A DNA stretch of 64,000 nucleotides from Bacteroides coprosuis DSM 18011 (GTDB lineage: Bacteria; Bacteroidota; Bacteroidia; Bacteroidales; Bacteroidaceae). The stretch lies in the NCBI GenBank assembly GCA_000212915.1, contig CM001167.1, positions 2,224,780 to 2,288,779 on the forward strand, read 5' to 3'. The position numbers and the translations under genes were made by a program. The notes beneath the pieces were generated by a model that saw only the letters and a program-made list of their open reading frames with translations, searched no databases and had not been told where the DNA came from. Position 1 is the first letter of the stretch; the number at the start of each line of letters is the position of its first letter. Positions 27,777-37,985 of the stretch are shown piece after piece.

Positions 27777-28535
27777 ATGAACGACGATTTTATTTTTTTT
27801 GAAGATTATTTCCCACATTCTCAATCGGCTAGTAATGATGATAAATTGGTACGACTCCTAGAAAAGGAAGGCAGCAGAGGGTATGGCATCTATTGGTTGA
27901 TATTGGAATACCTCCGTTCGCAAAATACCTACGTGGGTACAACGCTGATGATAGACCGCATAGCTCGTACGGGCAGAACAACGGCGGCAGTGGTACGGAG
28001 GGTACTGTACAACTTCGCCCTATTCAACGTGGAGGATCAGGCGGTAACCTCGACAGGTATGCGTAAGCGTATGGGGCACCTCGACAGACGCAGGGCCGAG
28101 ATTCACGAGCAACGCAGCCGAGCGGCACATGCTAGATGGCACAAACCCAACGAGATACCTCATGCGGATGCAATGCAAGATAAGGTAAGTAAAGATAAAC
28201 CAAGTATTATACCCCCTAGTAATCCCCCTAGCAGGGGGACGGAACTTCTCTCTTTTTGGGAGGAATATAAGCCTAATCCAGAGGTGCTGAATGTGCAAAC
28301 ACACAATTATGAGGGGATAAAACGCATTATGAATGAGCTACGCATCACAAATGGTGGACAGCTCTACGTGATCTTAAAGTTGGCCGATTATGGAAGAAAG
28401 AACAATCCGTTCTGGCAAATCATAGCGCGGAAGGATATTCCTACATGGCGACAGATGCGTAATCCAGGGCAATCGCTGATTTATGCTCTACAAAAGGCAG
28501 TGAACCATACGGACTGGGGCACGCCCAAAGACTGA
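27777..28535 (+). CDS. DUF4373 (Lin1244/Lin1753-like) domain protein
   Basis: 252 residues. The N-terminal domain (about 5-110) reads FFEDYFPHSQSASNDDKLVR, EGSRGYGIYWLILEYLR and VRRVLYNFALFNVEDQ, which is the DUF4373 winged-helix-like domain found in phage and mobile-element replication or regulatory proteins of Bacteroidota. A basic Arg/His-rich linker (HLDRRRAEIHEQRSRAAHAR) follows, and the C-terminal part contains a DnaD-like FWQIIARKDIPTWRQM segment. Exact function is unknown; primosome-like DNA binding is likely. It marks the accessory character of this region. Confidence 0.82.
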   Translation: MNDDFIFFEDYFPHSQSASNDDKLVRLLEKEGSRGYGIYWLILEYLRSQNTYVGTTLMIDRIARTGRTTAAVVRRVLYNFALFNVEDQAVTSTGMRKRMGHLDRRRAEIHEQRSRAAHARWHKPNEIPHADAMQDKVSKDKPSIIPPSNPPSRGTELLSFWEEYKPNPEVLNVQTHNYEGIKRIMNELRITNGGQLYVILKLADYGRKNNPFWQIIARKDIPTWRQMRNPGQSLIYALQKAVNHTDWGTPKD

Positions 28536-29230
28536 AAAAGGATCAGGATGTGTAAAAAAGTGTTTTACAACAGCTATGTAATGCTTGGAAATGTGGTGCA
28601 AGTTAACTTATCTTTACAGTGTTATTGAAAAACACATTTTTTATAAATTAAAGTGATTAGAATTTGATCTAGAGATAGATCTTGTTAGGATTGTAAAGTC
28701 CGAATGGCTTCCAACTGCTTATCGGACTTTGCTCTGCTACCCAATCACAAGCCGATCTAAAACACACACAAGTGGGGTAACCTAAGGGAAGCCTTACTAC
28801 AAACATTTATTCCTGCTTAAACAGGGATATACACGATGAACGAGATTATAAACATAACCAAAAATCTAATAAAACCATCTGCCTATGAATAAATAAACGA
28901 GATCATAATCATTTCATAATAAATTATATCAAGGGGTAATGGATAGTACGCCCTATGAGAAAAAAGTACTATCCACTTTACGACATTTGTATCTATAAAG
29001 TTTAATTGACAAGAATTGAAGGGTTACGAGAGTGAGTTGAAGAATTACTTTGGGTATTTTCTATGTTTGACCAGCTCTGGTAATGGGTTATTCTATTTCC
29101 CCCAGTTCCCCTGAAATAAGTCGTAAGGTGACCTAATACAAGGAAATCAAACTCTGTTCTTAAGAGTAGTAAGATGCATTGTGAAACGCTTCTCGCTAAC
29201 AATCCAATATTTACATGTATAGGGATAGAG
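28536..29230. other. Gene-free stretch after DUF4373
   Basis: No credible coding frame. An inverted repeat AAAGTCCGA (28,695-28,703) / TCGGACTTT (28,722-28,730) with an 18-base loop lies 160 bp downstream of the DUF4373 stop and could be a terminator or small structured RNA. The remainder is AT-rich and unremarkable. Confidence 0.45.
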
Positions 29231-29997
29231 TTTAAGTTTCCTTTTTTATTTATTAGTTATATGATTGCTTCATGCGTGAGGCGTTTAAGGGAGGAACAAG
29301 ACTTTTTTTTTAAGATTCTTATTCATTTTCAACGTTAGTAGAATTCTTCAAAAAATTGATTTGATAATGTAATTGGTCTTGTTCTTCCCTTTTTTCTGTT
29401 TGTCAGAAATAAGGGTTCAAAAAAGATCTATTTCTTCTTTTCTTCTTCTTTTCTTGATGCGTGGATGCCTTCTTCGCAACATTGCAAGCCTTTGTTTTTT
29501 AGAGGGTTAGTGAGAATTTATTCTTTCGTTAGTTTGAGAATGTACTTCTTTTCTTCTTGATAAGAAAAAAGTACAAAAAAAGAATCAAGACTACGTCGTT
29601 GCCTTCGGTCTATTCTTGCAGATCTTTACAATGCTGATGTTATTCTCCTCATTACTAATCTATTTCTTGATGCGTGGGTGCTACCTTCTTAGCACCATTG
29701 TAAGCCTTTGTTTTTTAGAGTGTTGGCGAGTTTCTTTTCTTTCGTCATCTTATTCTATACTTCTTTTTCTCTTGATAGAAAAAAAGTATCAAAAAAAGAT
29801 CAAGGCTAAAGATTTTGAGCTATTCCAGTCGGGCGTTCGGCTAAAGTACAGAAACTCGCTTCGCTCAAACAACAGTACTTCTTAACGCCTCTCTTCCTCC
29901 CTACATTTTACGCTAAAAATCTGATGCCATTACGATCCCGATGTTATTCTAATACACCTTATATAATAAATATCTTTAAAGATGCGAAAGCATCTAA

Positions 29998-30240
29998 ATC
30001 GAGCGAAGCGATGATCCTCCGAAGGGTCCTTCCAGCATCGTCGGGAAGGGGCGTAGTGTAGCGTTGGGAGGAGGGGGAAAAATTCCTTGTCTGAGCGTAG
30101 CGAGTTCGGAATTTTTGCGCCTCATAACAATGCTACAGTAGCTCCTGGAGACCTGCTGGTGCACTTTGGCTTCGCCCAAACTGCTCACGTTCGGCATCTG
30201 AAAAGCAAGCTTTTCGCTGCTCTCTCTTAATCGCAGTTTT
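29998..30240 (+). repeat. Module B copy 1 (long form)
   Basis: Begins ATCGAGCGAAGCGATGATCC, contains CGTCGGGAAGGGGCGTAGTG and an AAAAATTCC..GGAATTTTT hairpin, and ends in the GCTGCTCTCT..AATCGCAGTTTT boundary. It is preceded by GATGCGAAAGCATC, a stem of 5 bp closed by GAAA. A module C hairpin follows (stem arms 30,252-30,263 and 30,270-30,281). Confidence 0.9.
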
Positions 30241-30834
30241 CATTTTGGTATCTTTTTCTTTCGGGCAAGCGAAAGAAAAAGTACATTCAACCAGAAAAGG
30301 AATATCAATAACACTAAAGAGAATCAAGGCACTAGCTTGAGAGTACATTTAATAAATGAAGACAACCTTCAGCAGTTAAAAAGAATAAGCATATCGCTGT
30401 GCTCTCTTAATCGCAGTTTTCTTTTTGGTATCTTTTGCTTTGTGCATACAAAAGAAACAGTACTATATACCAGAAAAAGAATATCAATAAACCTAAAGAC
30501 AATCAAGGTATTAGCTTGAAATACAGTTACTCTCTTTGATATTAATCTTCAGCAACTAAAAAGAATAAACACCCCTCTACGCTTCTTTAATCGCAGTTTT
30601 CATGTGGTATCTTTCTCTTTATGCACACAAAGAAACAGTACTTTCCCTTGAAATCCTATTCTGAAGTGAATGAATAAATCTTTACATGACTAAATTAGTT
30701 TGTAAAGATATAGAAATAATAGTGGAGAGAAATTTCTGTATAATTCATTATGTGACCAATTCTTCACTTGAAGATTTAAAATTAAAATAAAGACTAGATT
30801 TTCTAAGGGAAAAGAATGGTTTTAGAGGAGAATA

Positions 30835-31062
30835 ATGGTGAATTATCTACTTCACAAAACGTCCACTACACAATATCGCTATTTGTATATAAAAGCTAAA
30901 AAATTAATCCTAATGAAGGCTAAACACGCCCTAAAAGGCTCATGGTTCTCTATAATTACCCCCACTTTTCAAGAAGATAGCCTTACTCTGACGCACAAGT
31001 TGTCTCACAAACTGACGCACAAGCTGTCCCACAACTTGTCCCACAAAAAGAGCTTATTCTAG
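30835..31062 (+). other. Short open frame ending in Thr/Ser-His-Lys-Leu repeats (doubtful)
   Basis: 75 codons from an ATG; the last third is made of 12-bp imperfect direct repeats (30,988-31,049) that read THKLSHKLTHKLSHNLSH. It is not in a repeat module. No family is recognised, and no ribosome-site or promoter evidence supports it. It may be a small basic protein or simply a minisatellite. Confidence 0.25.
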
Positions 31063-31372
31063 CGACAAATCAATAAGAATAGAGTGTTTTATCTTAAATA
31101 TCTACACAAAGGTATTGCCCTTCTAATTAATACTTCTATATTTGTTTATCCAAGGGATTGGAACTTACTGTGAGAGACAATACTACCAATTTCCTTTTTT
31201 TAATAGGGTCTGTAGAACCTATTCTCTCGTTCACATTAGTTTCATCAATTCATATTTAATTTATTCGTTCTAGTAATAGAAAATATAGTTATATTCAAAC
31301 ACACAAACAAGGATACCCCCGTTACTTCACACATAGAAGTATTTGAGGATCTATCAATTAACACACGACGAG

Positions 31373-31399
31373 AAAAGGAGCTGATTCAGCTCCTTTTTT
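31373..31399. terminator. Intrinsic terminator-like hairpin
   Basis: AAAGGAGCTGA joined directly to TCAGCTCCTTT gives an almost loop-free palindrome followed by TTTTT on the plus strand. It sits in a gap without genes, about 310 bp after the doubtful 75-codon frame. Confidence 0.6.
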
Positions 31400-32195
31400 T
31401 ATATCCTCATTTTGTGATTTTCTTCTTTTCTTGGTGGGTGGATGCTTTCTTTGCACTATTGTAAGCCTTTGTTTTTTAGAGTGTTAGTGAGATTCTTTAC
31501 TTTCGTTAGTTTGAGAATGTACTTCTTTTCTTCTTGATAAGAAAAAAGTACAAAAAAAGAATCAAGACTACGTCGTTGCCTTCGGTCTGTACTTGCAGAA
31601 CTCTACAATGCTGATGTTATTCTCCTCATTACTAATCTATTTCTTGATGCGTGGGTGCTACCTTCTTAGCACCATTGTAAGCCTTTGTTTTTTAGAGTGT
31701 TAGTGAGATTCTTTACTTTCGTTAGTTTGAGAATGTACTTCTTTTCTTCTTGATAAGAAAAAAGTACAAAAAAAGAATCAAGACTACGTCGTTGCCTTCG
31801 GACTGTACTTGCAGAACTCTACAATGCTGATGTTATTCTCCTCATTACTAATCTGTTTCTTGATATGTGGGTGCTTGCTTCGCAACGTTACAAGCCTTTG
31901 TTTTTCTTCTTTTCTTGATGTGAGGGTGCTACCTTACTGAGTGCATATTCTCTTGATGGGTGAATGCCTTCTTAGCACCATTGTAAGCCTTTGTTTTTTA
32001 GAGTGTTGGCGAGATTCTTTGCTTTCGTTAGTTTGAGAATGTACTTCTTTTCTTCTTGATAAGAAAAAAGTACAAAAAAAGAATCAAGACTACGTCGTTT
32101 AACTTTGGTCTGTACTTACGGTCTGTTACGTCCATCTTCGGCAGATGAAACACCCTACTCTGTTACTTACTGGTTAAAGATGCGAAAGCACTTAT

Positions 32196-32439
32196 ATCGA
32201 GCGAAGCAATGATCACCCGAAGGGTCTTTCCAGCATCGTCGGGAAGGGGCGTAGTGTAGCGTTGGGAGGAGGTGGAAAAATTCCTTGTCTGAGCGCAGCG
32301 AGTTCGGAATTTTTGCGCCTCATAACAAAGCTACGGTAGCTCCTGGAGACCTGCTGGTGATTTTTGGCTTCGCCCAAACTGCTCACGTTCGGCATCTGAA
32401 AAGCAAGCTTTTCGCTGCTCTCTCTGAATCGCAGTTTTC
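32196..32439 (+). repeat. Module B copy 2 (long form)
   Basis: Same boundaries as copy 1, starting ATCGAGCGAAGCAATGATC. It is preceded by GATGCGAAAGCAC, in which the GAAA-capped stem is shorter than in copies 1 and 5. A CTTTTG-type hairpin follows. Confidence 0.9.
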
Positions 32440-32720
32440 TTTTTGGTACATTTTTCTTTTGTTCACACAAAAGAAAAAGTACATTCCCCTGATAAGAAAA
32501 AAGTACAAAAAAAGAATCAAGACTACGTCGTTTAACTTTGGTCTGTACTTACGGTCTGTTGCGTACATGTTCGGCAGATGAAACTCCCTACTCTGTTACT
32601 TCTTTTATACTATATATAATGTATGCTTGATAAGTGGATGAATTTCTTGATGTCCTGTTAATATGTAGATGCTCTCTTCACACTATTACAAGCCTTTGTT
32701 CTGATGTGAGACATCAACTT

Positions 32721-32964
32721 ATCGAGCGAAGCGATGATCTCCCGAAGGTTCTTTCCAGCATCGTCGGGAAGGGGCGTAGTGTAGCGTTGGGAGGAGGTGG
32801 AAAAATTCCTTGTCTGAGCGCAGCGAGTTCGGAATTTTTGCGCCTCATAACAATGCTACAATAGCTCCTGGAGACCTGCTGGTGCACTTTGGCTTCGCCC
32901 AAACTGCTCACGTTCGGCATCTGAAAAGCAAGCTTTTCGCTGCTCTCTCTGAATCGCAGTTTTC
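32721..32964 (+). repeat. Module B copy 3 (long form)
   Basis: Starts ATCGAGCGAAGCGATGATCT and carries the CGTCGGGAAGGGGCGTAGTG core and the terminal AATCGCAGTTTT boundary. The upstream flank is ATGTGAGACATCAACTT, unlike copies 1, 2, 4, 5 and 8. A CTTTTTCTTTCG hairpin follows. Confidence 0.9.
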
Positions 32965-33261
32965 ATTTTAGTATCTTTTTCTTTCGGGCAAGCGAAAGAA
33001 AAAGTACATTCAACCAGAAAAAGAATATCAATAACACTAAAGAAAATCAAGACACCAACTTGAGAGAGTACACTTAATAAATGAAGATAACCTTCAGCAG
33101 CTAAAAAGAATAAGCATATCACAGTGCTTCTTTAATCACAGTTTTCTTTTTGGTATCTTTCTCTTTGTGCACACAAAAGAAATAGTACATCCAAAATACA
33201 CTCACTTTCTTTAAAATTAATCTTTGGCAGCTGAAAACCCCTACTTTGTAAAATATTTTCC

Positions 33262-33460
33262 ATACTTTCTATGTTAATATGTAATTTTATGTATGATTAA
33301 TGTGTGGATAGATTTTATAACGCGTGAATGTTATCTTCGCTCGAATTACTGCCTTTATTTTCTCAAAAGGCTAAAAAGTTTATTATTTCGTTAGTTTATT
33401 TTATACTTCTTCATTTCTTGATGGGTGGATGCAATCTTCGCAATATTTCATGCCTTTGTT
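33262..33460 (+). repeat. Module D copy 1
   Basis: About 200 bp, starting CATACTTTCTATGTTAATATG and running through GATTTTATAACGCGTGAATG to TTTCATGCCTTTGTTC. Near-identical copies lie at about 34,409-34,607 and 36,289-36,487. Each follows a module C hairpin, so D is part of the larger repeated unit. Confidence 0.85.
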
Positions 33461-33867
33461 CTTTAGAGGGTTGGTGAGATTCTTTGCTTTCGTCATCTTA
33501 TTCTATACTTCTTTTTCTCTTGATAGAAAAAAAGTATCAAAAAAAGATCAAGGCTAAAGATTTTAAGCTATTAGTGATTGTGTTTCTTGATGTGTGGATA
33601 TTACCTTACTGAGTACATATTCTCTTAATATGTGGATGCCTTCTTCGCAACATGACAAGCCTTTGTTTTTTAGAAGGTTAGTGAGGTTTTATTCTTTCGT
33701 TAGTTTGAGAATGTACTTCTTTTCTTCTTGATAAGAAAAAAGTACAAAAAAAGAATCAAGACTACGTCGTTTAACTTTGGTCTGTACTTACGGTCTGTTA
33801 CGTCCATCTTCGGCAGATGAAACACCCTACTCTGTTACTTACTGGTTAAAGATGCGAAAGCACTTAT

Positions 33868-34110
33868 ATCGAGCGAAGCAATGATCACCCGAAGGGTCTT
33901 TCCAGCATCGTCGGGAAGGGGCGTAGTGTAGCGTTGGGAGGAGGGGGAAAAATTCCTTGTCTGAGCGCAGCGAGTTCGGAATTTTTGCGCCTCATAACAA
34001 TGCTACAGTAGCTCCTGGAGACCTGCTGGTGCACTTTGGCTTCGCCCAAACTGCTCACGTTCGGCATCTGAAAAGCAAGCTTTTCGCTGCTCTCTCTTAA
34101 TCGCAGTTTT
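33868..34110 (+). repeat. Module B copy 4 (long form)
   Basis: Starts ATCGAGCGAAGCAATGATC, nearly identical to copies 1 and 2, with the same GATGCGAAAGCAC flank as copy 2. A CTTTTTCTTTCG hairpin follows at about 34,122. Confidence 0.9.
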
Positions 34111-34408
34111 CATTTTGGTATCTTTTTCTTTCGGGCAAGCGAAAGAAAAAGTACATTCAACCAGAAAAGGAATATCAATAACACTAAAGAAAATTAAGTC
34201 ACTAGCTTAAGAGTAAACTTAAGCAATAAAGACAACTATCAGCAGCTAAAAAGAACAAGGATATCACAGTGCTTCTTTAATCGCAGTTTTCTTTTTGGTA
34301 TCTTTTGCTTTGTGCACACAAAAGAAAAAGTACCTCCAAAATACACTCACTTTCTTTAAAATTAATCTTTTGGCAGCTGAAAACCCCTACTTTGTAAAAT
34401 ATTTTCCA

Positions 34409-34607
34409 TACTTTCTATGTTAATATGTAATTTTATGTATGATTAATGTGTGGATAGATTTTATAACGCGTGAATGTTATCTTCGCTCGAATTACTGCCT
34501 TTATTTTCTCAAAAGGCTAAAAAGTTTATTATTTCGTTAGTTTATTTTATACTTCTTCATTTCTTGATGGGTGGATGCAATCTTCGCAATATTTCATGCC
34601 TTTGTTC
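34409..34607 (+). repeat. Module D copy 2
   Basis: Near-identical to module D at 33,262-33,460 and placed the same way after module B copy 4 and its hairpin. Confidence 0.85.
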
Positions 34608-34850
34608 TTTCTTGATGCGTGGATGCAATCTTCGCGACATTTCATGCCTTTGTTCTTTAGAGTGTTGGTGAGTTTTTATTCTTTCGTTAGTTTGAGAATG
34701 TACTTCTTTTCTTCTTGATAAGAAAAAAGTACGAAAAAAGAATCAAGACTACGTCGTTGCCTTCGGTCTGTACTTGCAGAACTCTACAATGCTGATGTTA
34801 TTCAGTTTCACCATATATACAAACATCCTTAAAGATGCGAAAGCATCTAA

Positions 34851-35014
34851 ATCGAGCGAAGCGATGATCTCCCGAAGGGTCCTTCCAGCATCGTCGGGAA
34901 GGGGCGTAGTGTAGCGTTGGGAGGAGGTGTAAAAATTCCTTGTCTGAGCGTAGCGAGTTCGGAATTTTTGCGCCTCATAACAAAGCTACGGTAGCTCCTG
35001 GAGACCTGCTGGTG
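34851..35014 (+). repeat. Module B copy 5 (short form)
   Basis: Starts as copy 1 with the GATGCGAAAGCATC stem in front, but is cut after GGAGACCTGCTGGTG and joins directly to the CTTTTG-type hairpin. The 3' third present in long forms (GGCTTCGCCC to AATCGCAG) is missing. Confidence 0.88.
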
Positions 35015-35299
35015 CCTTTTCTTTTGGTATCTTTTCTTTTGTGCACACAAAAGAAACAGTACTTTCCCTGATAAGAAAAAGTACAAAAAAAGAATCAAGA
35101 CTACGTCGTTTAACTTTGGTCTGTACTTACGGTCTGTTGCGTACATCTTCGGCAGCTGAAACTCCCTACTCTGTTACTTCTTTTTATACTATATATAATG
35201 TATGCTTGATAAGTGGATGAATTTCTTGATGCCCTCTTGATGAGTGAATGCCTTCGCCACACCATTACAACCCTTCATTCTGATGTGAAACATCACAAA

Positions 35300-35466
35300 A
35301 TCAAGCGAAGCGATGATCCTCCGAAGGGTCCTTCCAGCATCGTCGGGAAGGGGCGTAGTGTAGCGTTGGAAGGAGGTGGAAAAATTCCTTGTCTGAGCGC
35401 AGCGAGTTCGGAATTTTTGCGCCTCATAACAATGCTACGGTAGCCTCTGGAGACCTGCTGGTGATT
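35300..35466 (+). repeat. Module B copy 6 (short form)
   Basis: Starts ATCAAGCGAAGCGATGATCC and is cut at the same point as copy 5. The flank is GATGTGAAACATCACAAA, itself a small stem (GATGT / ACATC). Confidence 0.88.
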
Positions 35467-35750
35467 TTTCCTTTTGGTACATTTTTCTTTTGTTCACACA
35501 AAAGAAAAAGTACATTCCCTGATAAGAAAAAGTACAAAAAAAGAATCAAGACTACGTCGTTTAACTTTGGTCTGTACTTACGGTCTGTTGCGTACATCTT
35601 CGGCAGCTGAAACTCCCTACTCTGTTACTTCTTTTTATACTATATATAATGTATGCTTGATAAGTGGATGAATTTTTTGATGCCCTCTTGATGAGTGAAT
35701 GCCTTCGCCACACCATTACAACCCTTCATTTTGATGTGAAACATCACAAA

Positions 35751-35993
35751 ATCGAGCGAAGCGATGATCCTCCGAAGGGTCCTTCCTGCATCGTCGGGAA
35801 GGGGCGTAGTGTAGCGTTGGGAGGAGGGGGAAAAATTCCTTGTCTGAGCGTAGCGAGTTCGGAATTTTTGCGCCTCATAACAATGCTACAGTAGCTCCTG
35901 GAGACCTGCTGGTGCCTTTTGGCTTCGCCCAAACTGCTCACGTTCGGCATCTGAAAAGCAAGCTTTTCGCTGCTCTCTCTTAATCGCAGTTTT
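35751..35993 (+). repeat. Module B copy 7 (long form)
   Basis: Starts ATCGAGCGAAGCGATGATCC with the same GATGTGAAACATC flank as copies 6 and 9. It has the full 3' part and a following CTTTTTCTTTCG hairpin at about 36,003. Confidence 0.9.
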
Positions 35994-36288
35994 CATTTTG
36001 GTATCTTTTTCTTTCGGGCAAGCGAAAGAAAAAGTACATTCAACCAGAAAAGGAATATCAATAACACTAAAGAAAATTAAGTCACTAGCTTAAGAGTAAA
36101 CTTAAGCAATAAAGACAACTATCAGCAGCTAAAAAGAATAAGCATATCACAGTGCTTCTTTAATCACAGTTTTCTTTTTGGTATCTTTCTCTTTGTGCAC
36201 ACAAAAGAAATAGTACCTCCAAAATACACTCACTTTCTTTAAAATTAATCTTTGGCAGCTGAAAACCCCTACTTTGTAAAATATTTTC

Positions 36289-36487
36289 CATACTTTCTAT
36301 GTTAATATGTAATTTTATGTATGATTAATGTGTGGATAGATTTTATAACGCGTGAATGTTATCTTCGCTCGAATTACTGCCTTTATTTTCTCAAAAGGCT
36401 AAAAAGTTTATTATTTCGTTAGTTTATTTTATACTTCTTCATTTCTTGATGGGTGGATGCAATCTTCGCAATATTTCATGCCTTTGT
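36289..36487 (+). repeat. Module D copy 3
   Basis: Third copy of the 200-bp block, followed by two further tandem short units of TTTCTTGATGGGTGGATGC, so this part has itself expanded. Confidence 0.85.
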
Positions 36488-36998
36488 TCTTTCTTGATGG
36501 GTGGATGCCTTCTTCGCAACATTTCATGCCTTTGTTTTTTCTTGATGGGTGGATGCAATCTTCGCAACATTTCATGCCTTTGTTTTTTAGAAGGTTAGTG
36601 AGTTTTTATTCTTTCGTTAGTTTGAGAATGTACTTCTTTTCTTCTTGATAAGAAAAAAGTACGAAAAAAGAATCAAGACTACGTCGTTTAACTTTGGTCT
36701 GTACTTGCAGAACTCTACAATGCTGATGTTATTCTGCTCATTACTAATCTATTTCTTGATGTGTGGATGCCTTCTTCACAACATTTCAAGCCTTTGTTCT
36801 TTAGAGTGTTGGCGAGTTTTTATTCTTTCGTTAGTTTGAGAATGTACTTCTTTTCTTCTTGATAAGAAAAAAGTACAAAAAAAGAATCAAGACTACGTCG
36901 TTTAACTTTGGTCTGTACTTACGGTCTGTTGCGTACATCTTCGGCAGCTGAAACTCCCTACTCTGTTACTTACTGGTTAAAGATGCGAAAGCACTTAT

Positions 36999-37224
36999 AT
37001 CGAGCGAAGGTCTTTCCAGCATCGTCGGGAAGGGGCGTAGTGTAGCGTTGGGAGGAGGTGGAAAAATTCCTTGTCTGAGCGCAGCGAGTTCGGAATTTTT
37101 GCGCCTCATAACAATGCTACGGTAGCTCCTGGAGACCTGCTGGTGATTTTTGGCTTCGCCCAAACTGCTCACGTTCGGCATCTGAAAAGCAAGCTTTTCG
37201 CTGCTCTCTCTGAATCGCAGTTTT
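36999..37224 (+). repeat. Module B copy 8 (long form with 5' deletion)
   Basis: Starts ATCGAGCGAAGG and jumps straight to TCTTTCCAGC, lacking about 17 bases present in copy 2. The rest is intact. The deletion length is not a multiple of three, which argues against a conserved protein. Confidence 0.88.
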
Positions 37225-37503
37225 CTTTTTGGTACATTTTTCTTTTGTTCACACAAAAGAAAAAGTACATTCCCTTGATAAGAAAAAGTACAAAAAAAGA
37301 ATCAAGACTACGTCGTTTAACTTTGGTCTGTACTTACGGTCTGTTGCGTACATCTTCGGCAGCTGAAACTCCCTACTCTGTTACTTGTTTTATACTATAT
37401 AATGTATGCTTGATAAGTGGATGAATTTCTTGATGTCCTGTTAATATGTGGATGCTTGCTTCGCAACGTTACAAGCCTTTGTTTTGATGTGAAACATCAC
37501 AAA

Positions 37504-37745
37504 ATCGAGCGAAGCGATGATCCTCCGAAGGTCTTTCCAGCATCGTCGGGAAGGGGCGTAGTGTAGCGTTGGGAGGAGGTGGAAAAATTCCTTGTCTGAG
37601 CGTAGCGAGTTCGGAATTTTTGCGCCTCATAACAATGCTACAATAGCTCCTGGAGACCTGCTGGTGATTTTTGGCTTCGCCCAAACTGCTCACGTTCGGC
37701 ATCTGAAAAGCAAGCTTTTCGCTGCTCTCTCTTAATCGCAGTTTT
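37504..37745 (+). repeat. Module B copy 9 (long form)
   Basis: The last copy, with the GATGTGAAACATC flank and one base fewer in the GAAGGTCTTTCC part than copies 1, 5 and 7. A CTTTTG-type hairpin follows at about 37,750-37,790, after which unique sequence begins. Confidence 0.9.
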
Positions 37746-37985
37746 CTTTTTGGTACATTTTTCTTTTGTTCACACAAAAGAAAAAGTACATTCACCAGAA
37801 AAAGAATATCAATAATACTAAAAGAGAATCAAGGCACTAAAACGAAATATAGCATCAAAACTGAAGGAATAAAGACAAGTATCAGCAATAAAAAGATGAA
37901 ATCTATAATCAATCTAGTATTTTTACGAAAAAAAAGAGATACACTTGAATAAGAATACCTATTTTTAGATGAAAATATAAATAGC

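Larger units (their letters stand above)
29230..37830. repeat. 8.6-kb complex region of interspersed repeat modules, no credible genes
   Basis: Built from recurring blocks. Module A is T-rich: it has TTTCTTGATG, GTGGATGC, CCTTTGTT and GTTAGTTTGAGAATG, ends in a hairpin GTACTT..AAGTAC and then AATCAAGACTACGTCG. Module B, GC-richer, is present nine times (listed separately). Module C is a hairpin of CTTTTTCTTTCG with its complement, or a CTTTTG/CAAAAG variant. Module D is present three times. Copies differ by substitutions and by indels that are not multiples of three, so the many short open frames in them are not genes. Combinations of modules repeat as larger units of about 1 kb, suggesting amplification by recombination. 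Confidence 0.9.

Noticed and set aside
30000-37800. Repeated minus-strand open frames of 60-108 codons beginning MPNVSSLGEAK
   Set aside because: They lie in module B copies; conservation continues outside the frame, copies differ by indels of one or about 17 bases, and frames are open on both strands. DNA-level repeats explain them better than genes.
29230-37830. Diversity-generating retroelement or retron
   Set aside because: No reverse-transcriptase gene is present and the repeats vary at all base types, not only at adenines.
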